A DNA stretch of 38,295 nt from Lingula anatina. Taxonomy: Eukaryota; Brachiopoda; Lingulata; Lingulida; Lingulidae. Shown here piece after piece: positions 35,001 to 38,295 of the stretch. Both the position numbers and the translations under genes were made by a program. The notes under the pieces were generated by a model. It was not told where the DNA came from and did no database searches. It saw only the letters and a program-made list of their open reading frames with translations. Where the stretch lies: assembly GCF_001039355.2 (NCBI RefSeq), contig NW_019775464.1, positions 1 to 38,295 of the forward strand, read 5' to 3'. Every line of letters begins with the position of its first letter. Positions within the stretch are counted from its first letter, which is position 1.

Positions 35001-35182
35001 TGGTAAGGATCAATCCTTTAAAACCTTACAGATGCACAGTATTAATCACATAAAATCAATCCTTTAATACCTTATAGATACACGGTATTAATCATTCTTT
35101 ATTATACCTTACCTTTGTTCCCTTTGACCAGTTCTAGCTCTACTATATTTTCTAATGGAGGGTTATTTTGTCTCCTTACCAG
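6862..35182 (-). CDS. dlg1: Discs-large (DLG1-type) MAGUK scaffold, 17 exons, 5'-partial
   Basis: This is a membrane-associated guanylate-kinase scaffold that organises cell junctions, polarity complexes and synapses by binding C-terminal peptide ligands. Seventeen exons were joined by hand. All have GT donors and AG acceptors, all phases agree, and the sum is 1,899 nt (632 residues plus stop). Domains, in residues of the visible part: PDZ2 about 16-102 (GLGF loop 24-27), Pro/Gln linker 124-169, PDZ3 171-255 (GLGF 183-186), SH3 about 288-350, HOOK with I3-like FSFTKKFPF 373-413, and guanylate-kinase-like 442-632 ending KEKL. The GUK nucleotide loop reads GPLKDRI, not GxxGxGK, so it should be catalytically inactive, as is known for MAGUKs. 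PDZ1 and the N-terminus are missing because they lie right of the window; the first visible exon starts with a good acceptor. Exon order, domain order and C-terminus match the DLG1-4 family. A single invertebrate dlg is the natural reading. Individual exons are listed separately. Confidence 0.96.
6969..7370 (-). other. dlg1 last intron (402 bp)
   Basis: It carries copies 2 and 3 of the 42-bp donor repeat at its 5' end. The rest is AT-rich with no other feature seen. Confidence 0.9.
7286..7407 (-). repeat. 42-bp tandem repeat spanning a GUK-exon splice donor
   Basis: Three copies of a unit that starts TTGAGATTAG and ends TTTCACAGGTAAG on the minus strand. Copy 1 is the exon end (donor at 7,371). 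Copy 2 is almost identical (donor at 7,329, +42 nt, in frame, adds [14 protein letters not shown]). Copy 3 is diverged, one base longer (end 7,286) and out of frame, with a stop in its donor. Copy 2 use would duplicate a GUK helix segment. Confidence 0.88.
7371..7462 (-). CDS. dlg1: dlg1 exon: GUK domain helix
   Basis: This 92-nt exon has acceptor TTTTTTGCAG and donor CACAG/GTAAG, with phase 2 in and phase 1 out. It encodes [20 protein letters not shown] then [11 protein letters not shown]. The end matches the EQEFTEHFT/AIVQGD junction of vertebrate DLGs, so the intron position is old. The last 37 nt plus donor are repeated in the intron, giving a second in-phase donor at 7,329. Confidence 0.96.
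7707..7816 (-). CDS. dlg1: dlg1 exon: GUK domain beta-sheet core
   Basis: This 110-nt exon has acceptor TGATTTCAG and donor TAAT/GTAAGT, phase 0 in and phase 2 out. It encodes [20 protein letters not shown] and [16 protein letters not shown], nearly identical to vertebrate DLGs over this stretch. Confidence 0.97.
7817..8132 (-). other. dlg1 intron with C14/A20 homopolymer run
   Basis: A poly-C run followed by poly-A lies at about 7,888-7,921. Nothing else was seen in it. Confidence 0.85.
8133..8305 (-). CDS. dlg1: dlg1 exon: central GUK domain
   Basis: This 173-nt exon is phase 1 in and phase 0 out. It encodes [40 protein letters not shown] and [18 protein letters not shown]. TTRPRRxxEVDGxDYxF is the GMP-binding-like region of MAGUK GUK domains. 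The donor AAAG/GTAGTT is weaker than the other donors of this gene. Confidence 0.97.
8306..8795 (-). other. dlg1 intron, low-complexity TTGTATTATG stretch
   Basis: The plus strand from about 8,350 to 8,560 repeats words such as GTTGTATTATGTTGTATTA imperfectly. There are no gene signals. Confidence 0.8.
8796..8897 (-). CDS. dlg1: dlg1 exon: start of GUK domain
   Basis: This 102-nt exon has acceptor CGTCTTCCAG and donor CCTC/GTAAGT, phase 1 both sides. It encodes [20 protein letters not shown] and [13 protein letters not shown]. The GPLKDRI segment replaces the GxxGxGK nucleotide loop of active guanylate kinases, as expected for MAGUKs, which use the domain for phosphopeptide binding. Confidence 0.97.
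9082..9129 (-). CDS. dlg1: dlg1 48-nt hinge exon B, paralogue of exon A
   Basis: Acceptor CATTGTTACAG and donor GAAA/GTGAGT flank exactly 48 nt, phase 1 on both sides, coding [16 protein letters not shown]. The C-terminal half (YKPVLQQE versus YEPVIQQE) and the GTGAGT donor match exon A, 142 bp away, so this is a tandem exon duplication. Equal length and phase make mutually exclusive use likely; inclusion of both would still keep frame. Exon A ends T and exon B ends A, so the next codon becomes Leu or Met. It was left out of the 632-residue count. Confidence 0.75.
9118..9242 (-). repeat. 29-bp tandem repeat containing the exon B acceptor
   Basis: Four 29-bp units (9,118-9,146, 9,147-9,175, 9,176-9,204 and 9,205-9,233) plus a partial one. 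Unit 1 contains the acceptor and first 12 nt of hinge exon B. In units 2-4 the acceptor AG reads AA on the minus strand, so only unit 1 can be spliced. Units 2-4 are nearly identical to each other and more diverged from unit 1. Confidence 0.85.
9271..9318 (-). CDS. dlg1: dlg1 48-nt hinge exon A
   Basis: Acceptor TGTTGTTACAG and donor GAAT/GTGAGT, phase 1 on both sides. It encodes [16 protein letters not shown], the equivalent of vertebrate EEYVLSYEPVNQQE just before the GUK domain. It is one of two 48-nt exons in tandem with the same phases; see exon B. Confidence 0.92.
9319..11578 (-). other. dlg1 intron between hinge exon A and microexon
   Basis: A 2.26-kb AT-rich intron. It contains A30 at 9,706-9,735, C18 at 10,540-10,557 followed by an (AAAT)n tract to 10,605, and a 44-bp minisatellite at 10,683-10,880. 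No further exon was seen. Confidence 0.8.
10683..10880. repeat. 44-bp intronic minisatellite
   Basis: About 4.5 copies of a 44-bp unit beginning CCCAGCTATACATATACAGT. One copy is 4 bp shorter. It is not adjacent to any exon edge. Confidence 0.9.
11579..11605 (-). CDS. dlg1: dlg1 27-nt microexon in HOOK-GUK hinge
   Basis: Acceptor TTTGTTTCTGTAG and donor ACA/GTAAGTAAA flank exactly 27 nt, phase 1 on both sides, coding QTEGDNDSN across the junction. Because both ends are phase 1, it can be skipped without frame change. Its position matches where vertebrate DLGs have small alternative acidic/Ser exons. The call rests on splice sites, phase and location. Confidence 0.78.
11606..12971 (-). other. 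dlg1 intron upstream of microexon
   Basis: A 1.37-kb AT-rich intron with a tRNA-derived SINE-like segment at about 12,200-12,365. No other feature was seen. Confidence 0.8.
12200..12365 (-). mobile_element. tRNA-derived SINE-like segment
   Basis: On the minus strand TGGCCTAGCTGG (12,353-12,342) matches the RNA polymerase III A box TRGCNNARYNGG exactly. GATCAACGC (12,303-12,295), 38 nt later, matches the B box GWTCRANNC. The stretch does not fold as an intact tRNA by eye and no A-rich tail is obvious, so it is read as a SINE head, not a tRNA gene. Confidence 0.5.
12972..13095 (-). CDS. dlg1: dlg1 exon: I3-like HOOK segment
   Basis: This 124-nt exon is phase 0 in and phase 1 out. The acceptor is TCCTACTAG and the donor GAAC/GTAAGT. 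It encodes [20 protein letters not shown] then [20 protein letters not shown]. [16 protein letters not shown] strongly resembles the vertebrate SAP97/DLG1 I3 insert (FSRKFPFYKNKE), known to bind protein 4.1 and target the protein to cell contacts. Here it appears as a regular exon. Its acceptor region is duplicated 73 bp upstream. Confidence 0.94.
13098..13205 (-). repeat. 73-bp duplication of the HOOK-exon acceptor region
   Basis: The stretch with pyrimidine tract and probable branch region (plus-strand core GAAGTTATTTTGAACTGTGA near 13,112) recurs 73 bp further right near 13,185. The acceptor AG is preserved in both copies, at plus-strand CT 13,096-13,097 and 13,169-13,170. The upstream copy has a good tract (CCCTCCATCCCAGCAG). 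Using it would lengthen the exon by 73 nt and shift the frame, so it is either silent or makes a truncated or NMD product. Confidence 0.75.
13446..13512 (-). CDS. dlg1: dlg1 exon: basic start of HOOK region
   Basis: This 67-nt exon has acceptor TTTTCCAG and donor AAG/GTAAGG, with phase 2 in and phase 0 out. It encodes [20 protein letters not shown] and DSK, corresponding to the [12 protein letters not shown] stretch of vertebrate DLGs after SH3. This basic HOOK segment is known in MAGUKs to regulate SH3-GUK packing and calmodulin or membrane binding. Confidence 0.95.
13750..14728 (-). repeat. 37-bp minisatellite derived from the SH3 exon end and its donor
   Basis: About 26 head-to-tail copies of a 37-bp unit. 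On the minus strand each reads as a variant of the SH3 exon 3' end (GACTGGGCAT, CATACCCAGCAGGAG) followed by a GTAGGGAG donor. The copy at 14,728-14,691 is the real exon edge. From about 13,930 rightwards the units form a four-unit, 148-bp higher-order repeat, visible as the GATACCCAG variant recurring every 148 bp (near 13,936, 14,084, 14,232, 14,380, 14,528 and 14,676). The array is about 80% of the intron between 14,695 and 13,513. Confidence 0.92.
14696..14872 (-). CDS. dlg1: dlg1 exon: SH3 domain
   Basis: This 177-nt exon has acceptor TTCATCCAG and donor AGAAG/GTAGGA. It encodes [40 protein letters not shown] and [25 protein letters not shown], the tandem WW and the IPS strand of the MAGUK SH3. 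The last 29 or so nt of the exon plus the first 8 nt of the intron are the template of a long 37-bp minisatellite that fills the following intron. Reading past the authentic donor meets a TAG at once, so only the first donor gives a complete protein. Confidence 0.96.
14873..15731 (-). other. dlg1 intron between SH3 connector and SH3 exon
   Basis: It contains a (GT)n microsatellite at 15,139-15,194, which gives artificial Val-Cys and Thr-His frames. Nothing else was seen. Confidence 0.85.
15139..15194. repeat. (GT)n microsatellite
   Basis: About 40 bp of perfect GT followed by GCGTGCGCG variants. Confidence 0.97.
15732..15834 (-). CDS. dlg1: dlg1 exon: PDZ3-SH3 connector
   Basis: This 103-nt exon has acceptor ATTTTCAG and donor GTCAG/GTAAGG, with phase 1 in and phase 2 out. 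It encodes [20 protein letters not shown], a helical connector, then [15 protein letters not shown], which begins the SH3 domain. The wording closely follows the EEYSRFEAKIHDLREQM-type connector of vertebrate DLGs. Confidence 0.96.
15835..16196 (-). other. dlg1 intron after PDZ3, no features
   Basis: 362 bp, AT-rich, with a short A13 run near 16,141. No gene or repeat was seen. Confidence 0.85.
16197..16299 (-). CDS. dlg1: dlg1 exon: second part of PDZ3
   Basis: This 103-nt exon enters in phase 0 and leaves in phase 1 (donor AGAAG/GTGAGG). It encodes [20 protein letters not shown] and [23 protein letters not shown] is the PDZ3 alpha-B helix, whose first His contacts the ligand Ser/Thr at position -2 in class I PDZ domains. 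VAQYKPEE matches the conserved end of DLG PDZ3. Confidence 0.97.
17255..17595. repeat. 341-bp exact direct repeat, copy 1
   Basis: Identical by eye to 17,597-17,937, with a single N at 17,596 between the copies. A perfect repeat meeting exactly at an N suggests two contig ends that overlap but were not merged. Confidence 0.95.
17597..17937. repeat. 341-bp exact direct repeat, copy 2
   Basis: Second copy, starting directly after the N. It probably does not exist in the real chromosome. Confidence 0.95.
20021..20050. repeat. (GA)n microsatellite
   Basis: About 30 bp of GA preceded by TGTACATGTACGTG words and followed by a GGA-rich tract. Confidence 0.95.
20930..21086 (-). CDS. dlg1: dlg1 exon: first part of PDZ3
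   Basis: This 157-nt exon has acceptor CTCACTTCAG and donor TCT/GTAAGT. It encodes [20 protein letters not shown], the [20 protein letters not shown] loop and [13 protein letters not shown]. These are diagnostic of DLG PDZ3, including the GLGF loop and the GEDGEG turn. It can be joined to the linker exon at 33.5 kb or to the alternative first exon at 25.9 kb; both end in phase 2 with AG and make the same Arg codon. Confidence 0.97.
21990..22330. mobile_element. Decayed inverted-repeat element cluster
   Basis: AAGCTGCTACGGGGTAATTA near 21,991 pairs imperfectly with TTAATTACCCCCTTACAGCTT near 22,150. CCAGAGATTAGATCGATCT near 22,064 pairs with AGATCGATCTAAAATCTCTGG near 22,240. The overlapping arms suggest nested or decayed MITEs; the boundaries are uncertain. 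Confidence 0.45.
22962..23131. mobile_element. 170-bp MITE with CAGGCCCGTAGCCAG termini
   Basis: Perfect 15-bp terminal inverted repeats (22,962-22,976 and 23,117-23,131) are flanked by a TAAGG direct repeat on both sides (22,957-22,961 and 23,132-23,136). The interior has two related GGGAAAA-GTCCACT blocks. It is non-coding. Confidence 0.8.
24687..24804. mobile_element. Short hairpin element with perfect 21-bp inverted repeats
   Basis: CTTGCTGAATGCAATCAGAT plus T at 24,687-24,707 is perfectly inverted at 24,784-24,804, with 76 bp between. This fits a small MITE; no target-site duplication was identified. Confidence 0.6.
25905..25984 (-). CDS. dlg1: dlg1 alternative first coding exon (short PDZ3-SH3-GUK isoform)
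   Basis: The ATG at 25,984 opens a 26-codon reading frame, [18 protein letters not shown] followed by LYDYQYFN. It ends AACAG/GTAAAT at 25,905 in phase 2, exactly the phase the PDZ3 exon needs, and gives NREPRKVTL across the junction. An in-frame TGA lies nine codons upstream and no acceptor is evident, so this reads as a first coding exon with its own promoter to the right. The product would be about 489 residues with PDZ3, SH3 and GUK only. Short forms lacking the first PDZs are known among vertebrate DLG genes. The Tyr-rich YDYQYF tail is distinctive. The transcription start and any upstream 5' UTR exon were not located. Confidence 0.75.
32650..32670. repeat. Short (GT)n tract with nearby CA-rich stretch
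   Basis: GT alternation around 32,650-32,670, then ACACACACAG and further CACAC words to 32,810. It accounts for the Thr-His and Cys-Val open frames here. Confidence 0.85.
33515..33650 (-). CDS. dlg1: dlg1 exon: PDZ2-PDZ3 linker, short form
   Basis: This 136-nt exon has acceptor TGTTTTTCAG and donor AAG/GTGAGA, with phase 1 in and phase 2 out. It encodes a Pro/Gln-rich linker ([17 protein letters not shown], then [14 protein letters not shown]). The end DEDIPR flows into REPRK of PDZ3, as in vertebrate DLGs. A second acceptor 66 nt upstream gives an in-frame longer version, listed separately. Confidence 0.93.
33515..33716 (-). CDS. dlg1: dlg1 alternative long form of the linker exon (22 extra residues)
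   Basis: An upstream acceptor (CTTTTATTCCAG) with a good pyrimidine tract lies exactly 66 nt before the short-form acceptor. The 22 added codons are open, start [16 protein letters not shown] and join the short form without a frame change. The inserted stretch is acidic with Ser/Thr. It is either an alternative 3' splice site or the main one; the sequence cannot say which is used. Confidence 0.65.
33853..34222 (-). repeat. 78-bp tandem repeat spanning the PDZ2-exon splice donor
   Basis: There are four full 78-bp copies and a fifth partial one. Copy 1 is the 3' end of the PDZ2 exon. Copies 2-4 each end in the same GACACAG/GTAAG donor, 78 bp apart. The partial fifth copy diverges after the PQS codons and lacks a donor. 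78 bp is 26 codons and the frame is open through the whole array (units of [20 protein letters not shown] plus SPTPDT), then runs to a stop at 33,750. Longer forms could therefore add 26, 52 or 78 residues of Ser/Thr/Pro-rich linker. Full read-through would instead end the protein after PDZ2. Confidence 0.9.
34145..34310 (-). CDS. dlg1: dlg1 exon: end of PDZ2 plus linker repeat unit 1
   Basis: This 166-nt exon enters in phase 0 (acceptor TTTTTAG) and leaves in phase 1 at GACACAG/GTAAG. It encodes [19 protein letters not shown], the second half of PDZ2, and then a linker [20 protein letters not shown] plus SPTPDT. The last 78 nt, donor included, are tandemly repeated into the intron, so the end at 34,145 is only the first of four equivalent donors (34,145, 34,067, 33,989 and 33,911). 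All four are in phase with the next exon. The shortest form is annotated here, and which donors are used cannot be seen from sequence. Confidence 0.93.
34541..34677 (-). CDS. dlg1: dlg1 exon: core of PDZ2
   Basis: This 137-nt exon has acceptor TTGGTTTCAG and donor GCA/GTGAGT, and leaves in phase 0. It carries the carboxylate-binding GLGF loop (G from the junction, then LGFSIAGG) and the highly typical [20 protein letters not shown] strand and loop of DLG PDZ2, followed by [12 protein letters not shown]. This PDZ class binds S/T-X-V C-termini of channels and receptors, which is known of the family. Confidence 0.96.
34678..35112 (-). other. dlg1 intron within PDZ2
   Basis: A 435-bp intron with two copies of a roughly 46-bp unit (35,008-35,053 and 35,054-35,096, core CAATCCTTTA). 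The array ends about 15 bp short of the donor, so it does not include the splice site. Confidence 0.8.
35113..35182 (-). CDS. dlg1: dlg1 exon: PDZ1-PDZ2 linker and start of PDZ2
   Basis: This 70-nt exon has acceptor CTGTTTCAG and donor AAAG/GTAAGG; it enters in phase 0 and leaves in phase 1. It encodes [20 protein letters not shown] followed by GNKG, the DLG pattern in which a basic RR follows PDZ1 and the first strand of PDZ2 begins. The preceding PDZ1 exon is not visible in the 3.1 kb to the right, so it lies outside the window. Confidence 0.93.
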
Positions 35183-35764
35183 CTGAAACAGATCGGAAAT
35201 AGGAATTTACATCATTGTTGTTATAGCAACCACTCTGATGTTAAAGCAACACCAAGGTAACTAGTACACAAATTTTAAAATGCTGTAAACAAACCTCCAT
35301 TGGTTACACTTCTCGCTATCACAAAAAAATGCAGCAAAGCTGTTAAACGTACAGACAAAAAGCAGAAAAAAATGATGCACAAAAATGTTATTTTTTGGAT
35401 TCAGAAGCAATATTACGTAATGCTTAACTGAATTATTACAAAACTTAAAATATGCAAAGACATTCAGAATAAGCATCTAGCACAGTTTTAACCCATAAGA
35501 GTTCAAAATCATACTCTGAAAATGCCAGCAGAAACATTATTTTTTTTTTAATGAATAAGTTAAAATATTAAAACAAAAAATAATGCTGATAGTGCACAAA
35601 ATAGTGTTTGGTCATTTTTAATGTAATATTACATACTTAATGCTTAACAGCATAATCACCACCTATTTATTCACCATTAAATACAGGAAATGTGTTATAG
35701 ATGGCCATTCCCCTCAATTACTATCCACAGTGAGAACTACTCATGGACCTACTACCATCAACCT

Positions 35765-35911
35765 GGGCTCGGTATCTCGAAAGGTTTGCTATGTTGCGCA
35801 CGTGCGCTAGCGTCTCGATTCCATAACCGATTCTATTTCGAGATACGGGGCCATGTAATCGAGACGCTTGTGCACGTGCGCAACATGCAAACCTTTCCAG
35901 ATACGGAGCCC
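35765..35911. mobile_element. 147-bp near-palindromic MITE
   Basis: The ends GGGCTCGGTATCTCG and CAGATACGGAGCCC are inverted. The arms continue inward (AAAGGTTTGC, TGTTGCGCACGTGC, GTCTCGATT) for roughly 55 bp with few mismatches, so almost the whole element can fold into one hairpin. No target-site duplication is certain. Confidence 0.75.
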
Positions 35912-37175
35912 TGTTGGCATTCTGCATGATGATGCTCTTGTGACAAGAGCTAAGCATAGTTGTTTCACAATGTGTCAGTACAGTTTTTTATGGGGAAAAA
36001 ACTTATATATGATATCTTAATGATAGAGATATATTATAAATTAACAGATTACTAAGCCTGTATACTCTAAAATCCTGAAGTTAAGTGAAAAGAATTTCTA
36101 AACGACCCACCTCAATTATGGTTCATACAACAAAACTAGGGGTAAGTTCAATTATTTTCAAAGACTTTTGTGATTCTAATTCGAGTGCTTTTTTTTAATG
36201 TAAACAAAGACATCATTGGCATCAAGAGGAAAATATATCAACAGATAAAACACTTTGAAGTTAATAAAGTTACTTCTCTAAACTAGTCACCTGAAAAACA
36301 CATGATGGAATTACCACTTAAGGACATTTTTTATCAGATCTATGTCAAGGAGGGGCAAAAACCATGCAGACAAATTGAATGTCATAATGCAGTTTGATAA
36401 AAGACCAAGGCTAACTGGGTCTAGACAAAATCTTATTATGACATACATTTGGTAGAAGAGTTATAAGTTCCCTTTTGATCTCTTCCCCCCCCCCCCTTAC
36501 ACTGATCAGGGGGAAATAGTATAAATTTAACCTATATTAAAGCAGAACAATATTTTCAGTCTTACATTTGATTTTCTCTTTTTTTTTCTGTGAAATCAGC
36601 TCAGCATCATTGACTTTAGTCTTTTCACTGTGGATATAGGTTAACTGATCAAATTATTTAATAAATCATTTACGTTTCTGTTGATTTAATACAATAATAA
36701 CCTTCCCAAAAATATAAAATACTGGTGTTTATATTTCTCATTCCTAAGCATAAGCATAAAGACCTTGGAGCACCTATTGGCAATGTAACCGCTTTCTATT
36801 TTGAGGTGAGATAGGGAAGTAACTTAATCCTGAACAAAATCTTATGACAATATGAAAAATATAGACCTTAAAATTCCCTGGACCTATCAGCTGACAAACA
36901 CATGATGAGATAATAAATGACAGATAAGTTTTATCAGAACTATGTCAATGAGGGACAAAAACCACGTAGACAAACAAAATATCAGAATGCAGTCTGAGGA
37001 ATGACCTGGACTTTCTTAGTCTGGACTTATTTTAAATAAGTCTTAAATGCAGGTTTTATAGTTAACTTGAATTTATTTTTTAAAACCATCAATTGAAAAA
37101 CTCTTGATCAGTGTAAGGGTAGGTAAAGTTTGGAGCTTTTTGCTTATGTTCCAAAAAAATTAATTTAACTTCAGG

Positions 37176-37177
<2 letters not shown>

Positions 37178-37215
<38 letters not shown>
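37178..37215. repeat. (AT)n microsatellite
   Basis: About 38 bp of perfect alternating AT in the intron upstream of the PDZ2 exons. Confidence 0.97.
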
Positions 37216-37219
<4 letters not shown>

Positions 37220-37562
37220 CACAAGGACTTCAATATAAAGCAATATCCACACACAAAGTGTACATATAACATAATGACAGAGTAATACACTGTTAGTTCA
37301 AGTTGTCAAAATTAAGAGACAATGATGTTTTTTTGTATCAGTAAATGATTACGTCAGCAGGAGGAATAGTTGCTCCCGCATGCTGCATGGCTGCTTATGC
37401 TAACAACCATTAGGCCACACTTTTTTATTTTTATGGATGACATCCTCTGGGTACCCCAAAATCGGTGCGAGAGGGCGAAAAAAAAAAAAAACAGTCCAAA
37501 AAAAAAAAAAAACTGCTTAAGTAAAGGAATGTTGTCAGTATACAGCTGGAAACACAAATTTA

Positions 37563-37870
37563 ACCACAGAAACACGTATCAAACTAACAATATGTCTTTA
37601 TCCATGCTCTCAAAATATTAAAGCATTATGAATACTTCGTAGAAATGTAAAAAAAAAGTCATGAATTGATATACTTCATATTACCAAATCTATTCAAGGT
37701 TATTTCATGCATTCATTTGGTATAGCAATCAATAAAACAAATATCAATCAAACAGTGTGTCTTTATTTGTATTCTCAGAATATTAAAGCATTTTGAACAC
37801 TTCACAGAAATGTTAAAAAAATGATGCAAAGATATGCTCAATACTACCAAATCTATTAAAGGTCATTTCG
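37563..37870. repeat. Diverged ~164-bp tandem duplication
   Basis: Two adjacent segments share TATTAAAGCATT, ACTTC-AGAAATGT and ACCAAATCTATT in the same order, offset by 163-165 bp. Confidence 0.65.
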
Positions 37871-38290
37871 GACGATGCCATTTTGTCAACTTCAACTCAC
37901 ACGAAGCAGCTAAACTGTCAGGTGGCCTGTCCGACCTTCAGCCCACCAAATACCACGACGCCCTTGTCGACCCTTTTTTCGCTACAGAAAACCCGGTATT
38001 TATGTGCTGCTTTGTACAGAATGTCACAGAAATGTTTCGGCCACCGCCAGCCTTTCGCACAATTGTAAAAAGGTGATATCTCCATGGCCAATATCAATGG
38101 CATACCAATTCAAAACGATGGCGACCGTTCTCTTTATGACTTTTATTGTTGTGTAATTTGAAAGTAATCCTAGAGATGAATTTGACAGCAAAGTGGCCGC
38201 ATTTCCACGTGGCGAAAATACGCATGCGCAGAAAGCTCATTTCCTTGCAAATTCAATAACGACGTTTGCGACAACCGACTTCGTTGGGGG
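37850..38290 (-). promoter_or_regulatory. Promoter-like, CpG-containing region at right edge
   Basis: CpG frequency rises. TACGCATGCGCAG near 38,220 resembles the NRF1 site GCGCATGCGC, and CGATGGCGACC near 38,116 resembles a YY1 site. A minus-strand ATG at 37,881 in excellent context (GACAAAATGG) opens MASSEMTFNRFGSIEHI then stops. The only nearby GT (after TTTG) would leave phase 1, which does not fit the phase-0 exon at 35,182 directly. It could be an alternative dlg1 promoter with a further exon, or the promoter of a divergent neighbour. Confidence 0.35.
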
Positions 38291-38295
38291 CTGGG

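Larger units (their letters stand above)
35183..38295 (-). other. Upstream dlg1 intron (window edge), no PDZ1 exon found
   Basis: 3.1 kb searched on the minus strand for GLGFSI- and DGRLRVND-like exons; none was seen. It holds a 147-bp hairpin MITE (35,765-35,911), an AT microsatellite, a weak tRNA-SINE-like piece near 37,330-37,440, a diverged roughly 164-bp tandem duplication (37,563-37,870) and a promoter-like right end. Confidence 0.65.

Noticed and set aside
35721-35957. Similar peptides on both strands (LVHVRNMQT and LAHVRNIAN)
   Set aside because: Result of the near-palindromic 147-bp MITE, not a gene pair.
37330-37440. tRNA-like stretch on the minus strand (TGGCCTAATGG)
   Set aside because: The A box is one base short and no B box was found. 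At most a decayed SINE fragment.
37834-38103. Overlapping 60-80 codon frames on both strands
   Set aside because: No recognised motif. They are more likely by-products of the higher GC content of the promoter-like stretch.
1-38295. CRISPR arrays, bacterial operons, phage or viral genes
   Set aside because: None seen. The tandem arrays are exon-edge minisatellites without spacers, and the only supported gene is an intron-containing animal gene.

Overview
This window looks like draft-assembly DNA from an invertebrate animal. I infer a lophotrochozoan, most likely a mollusc, with moderate confidence. The basis is spliceosomal introns, AT-rich introns full of microsatellites and small inverted-repeat transposons, many copies of the TACATGTA-type palindrome, and a protein whose closest recognisable relatives are animal Discs-large MAGUK scaffolds. 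One N at 17,596 marks an assembly join.

One gene fills most of the window. It is a Discs-large homologue (dlg1) on the minus strand, read from right to left. I could join 17 coding exons between 35,182 and 6,862 with consistent splice phases. The summed coding length is 1,899 nt, giving 632 residues plus a stop. In order they encode PDZ2 (35.2-34.1 kb), a Pro/Gln-rich linker (33.6 kb), PDZ3 (21.1-16.2 kb), SH3 (15.8-14.7 kb), a HOOK region with an I3-like FSFTKKFPF motif (13.5-13.0 kb), a 27-nt microexon (11.6 kb), a duplicated 48-nt hinge exon (9.3 and 9.1 kb) and the guanylate-kinase-like domain (8.9-6.9 kb), ending in the typical KEKL. PDZ1 and the usual N-terminus must lie beyond the right edge. 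A second promoter is implied by a separate first coding exon inside the 12-kb intron (25,984-25,905). It splices in phase onto PDZ3 and would give a PDZ3-SH3-GUK short form of 489 residues.

The most unusual feature is that five exon edges of this gene carry tandem duplications whose unit includes the splice site. These are 78-bp units at the PDZ2 exon donor, 37-bp units (about 26 copies) at the SH3 exon donor, a 73-bp duplication at the HOOK exon acceptor, 29-bp units at the acceptor of the second hinge exon, and 42-bp units at a GUK exon donor. Two of them (78 and 42 bp) keep the reading frame open across copies, so choosing between identical donors could add whole peptide repeats. The gene also has an in-phase pair of candidate mutually exclusive 48-nt exons and a pair of in-frame alternative acceptors.

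Layout: 1-4.8 kb is intergenic, with two AT microsatellites, a CpG-rich TATA-bearing segment and a 370-bp inverted-repeat element. About 4.85-6.86 kb is the probable 3' UTR. 6.86-35.18 kb holds the dlg1 exons and introns, with minisatellites, several MITE-like elements, a tRNA-derived SINE and a 341-bp exact repeat beside the N that is probably an assembly artefact. 35.2-38.3 kb is an upstream intron with a hairpin MITE and, at the extreme right, a CpG-containing promoter-like stretch.
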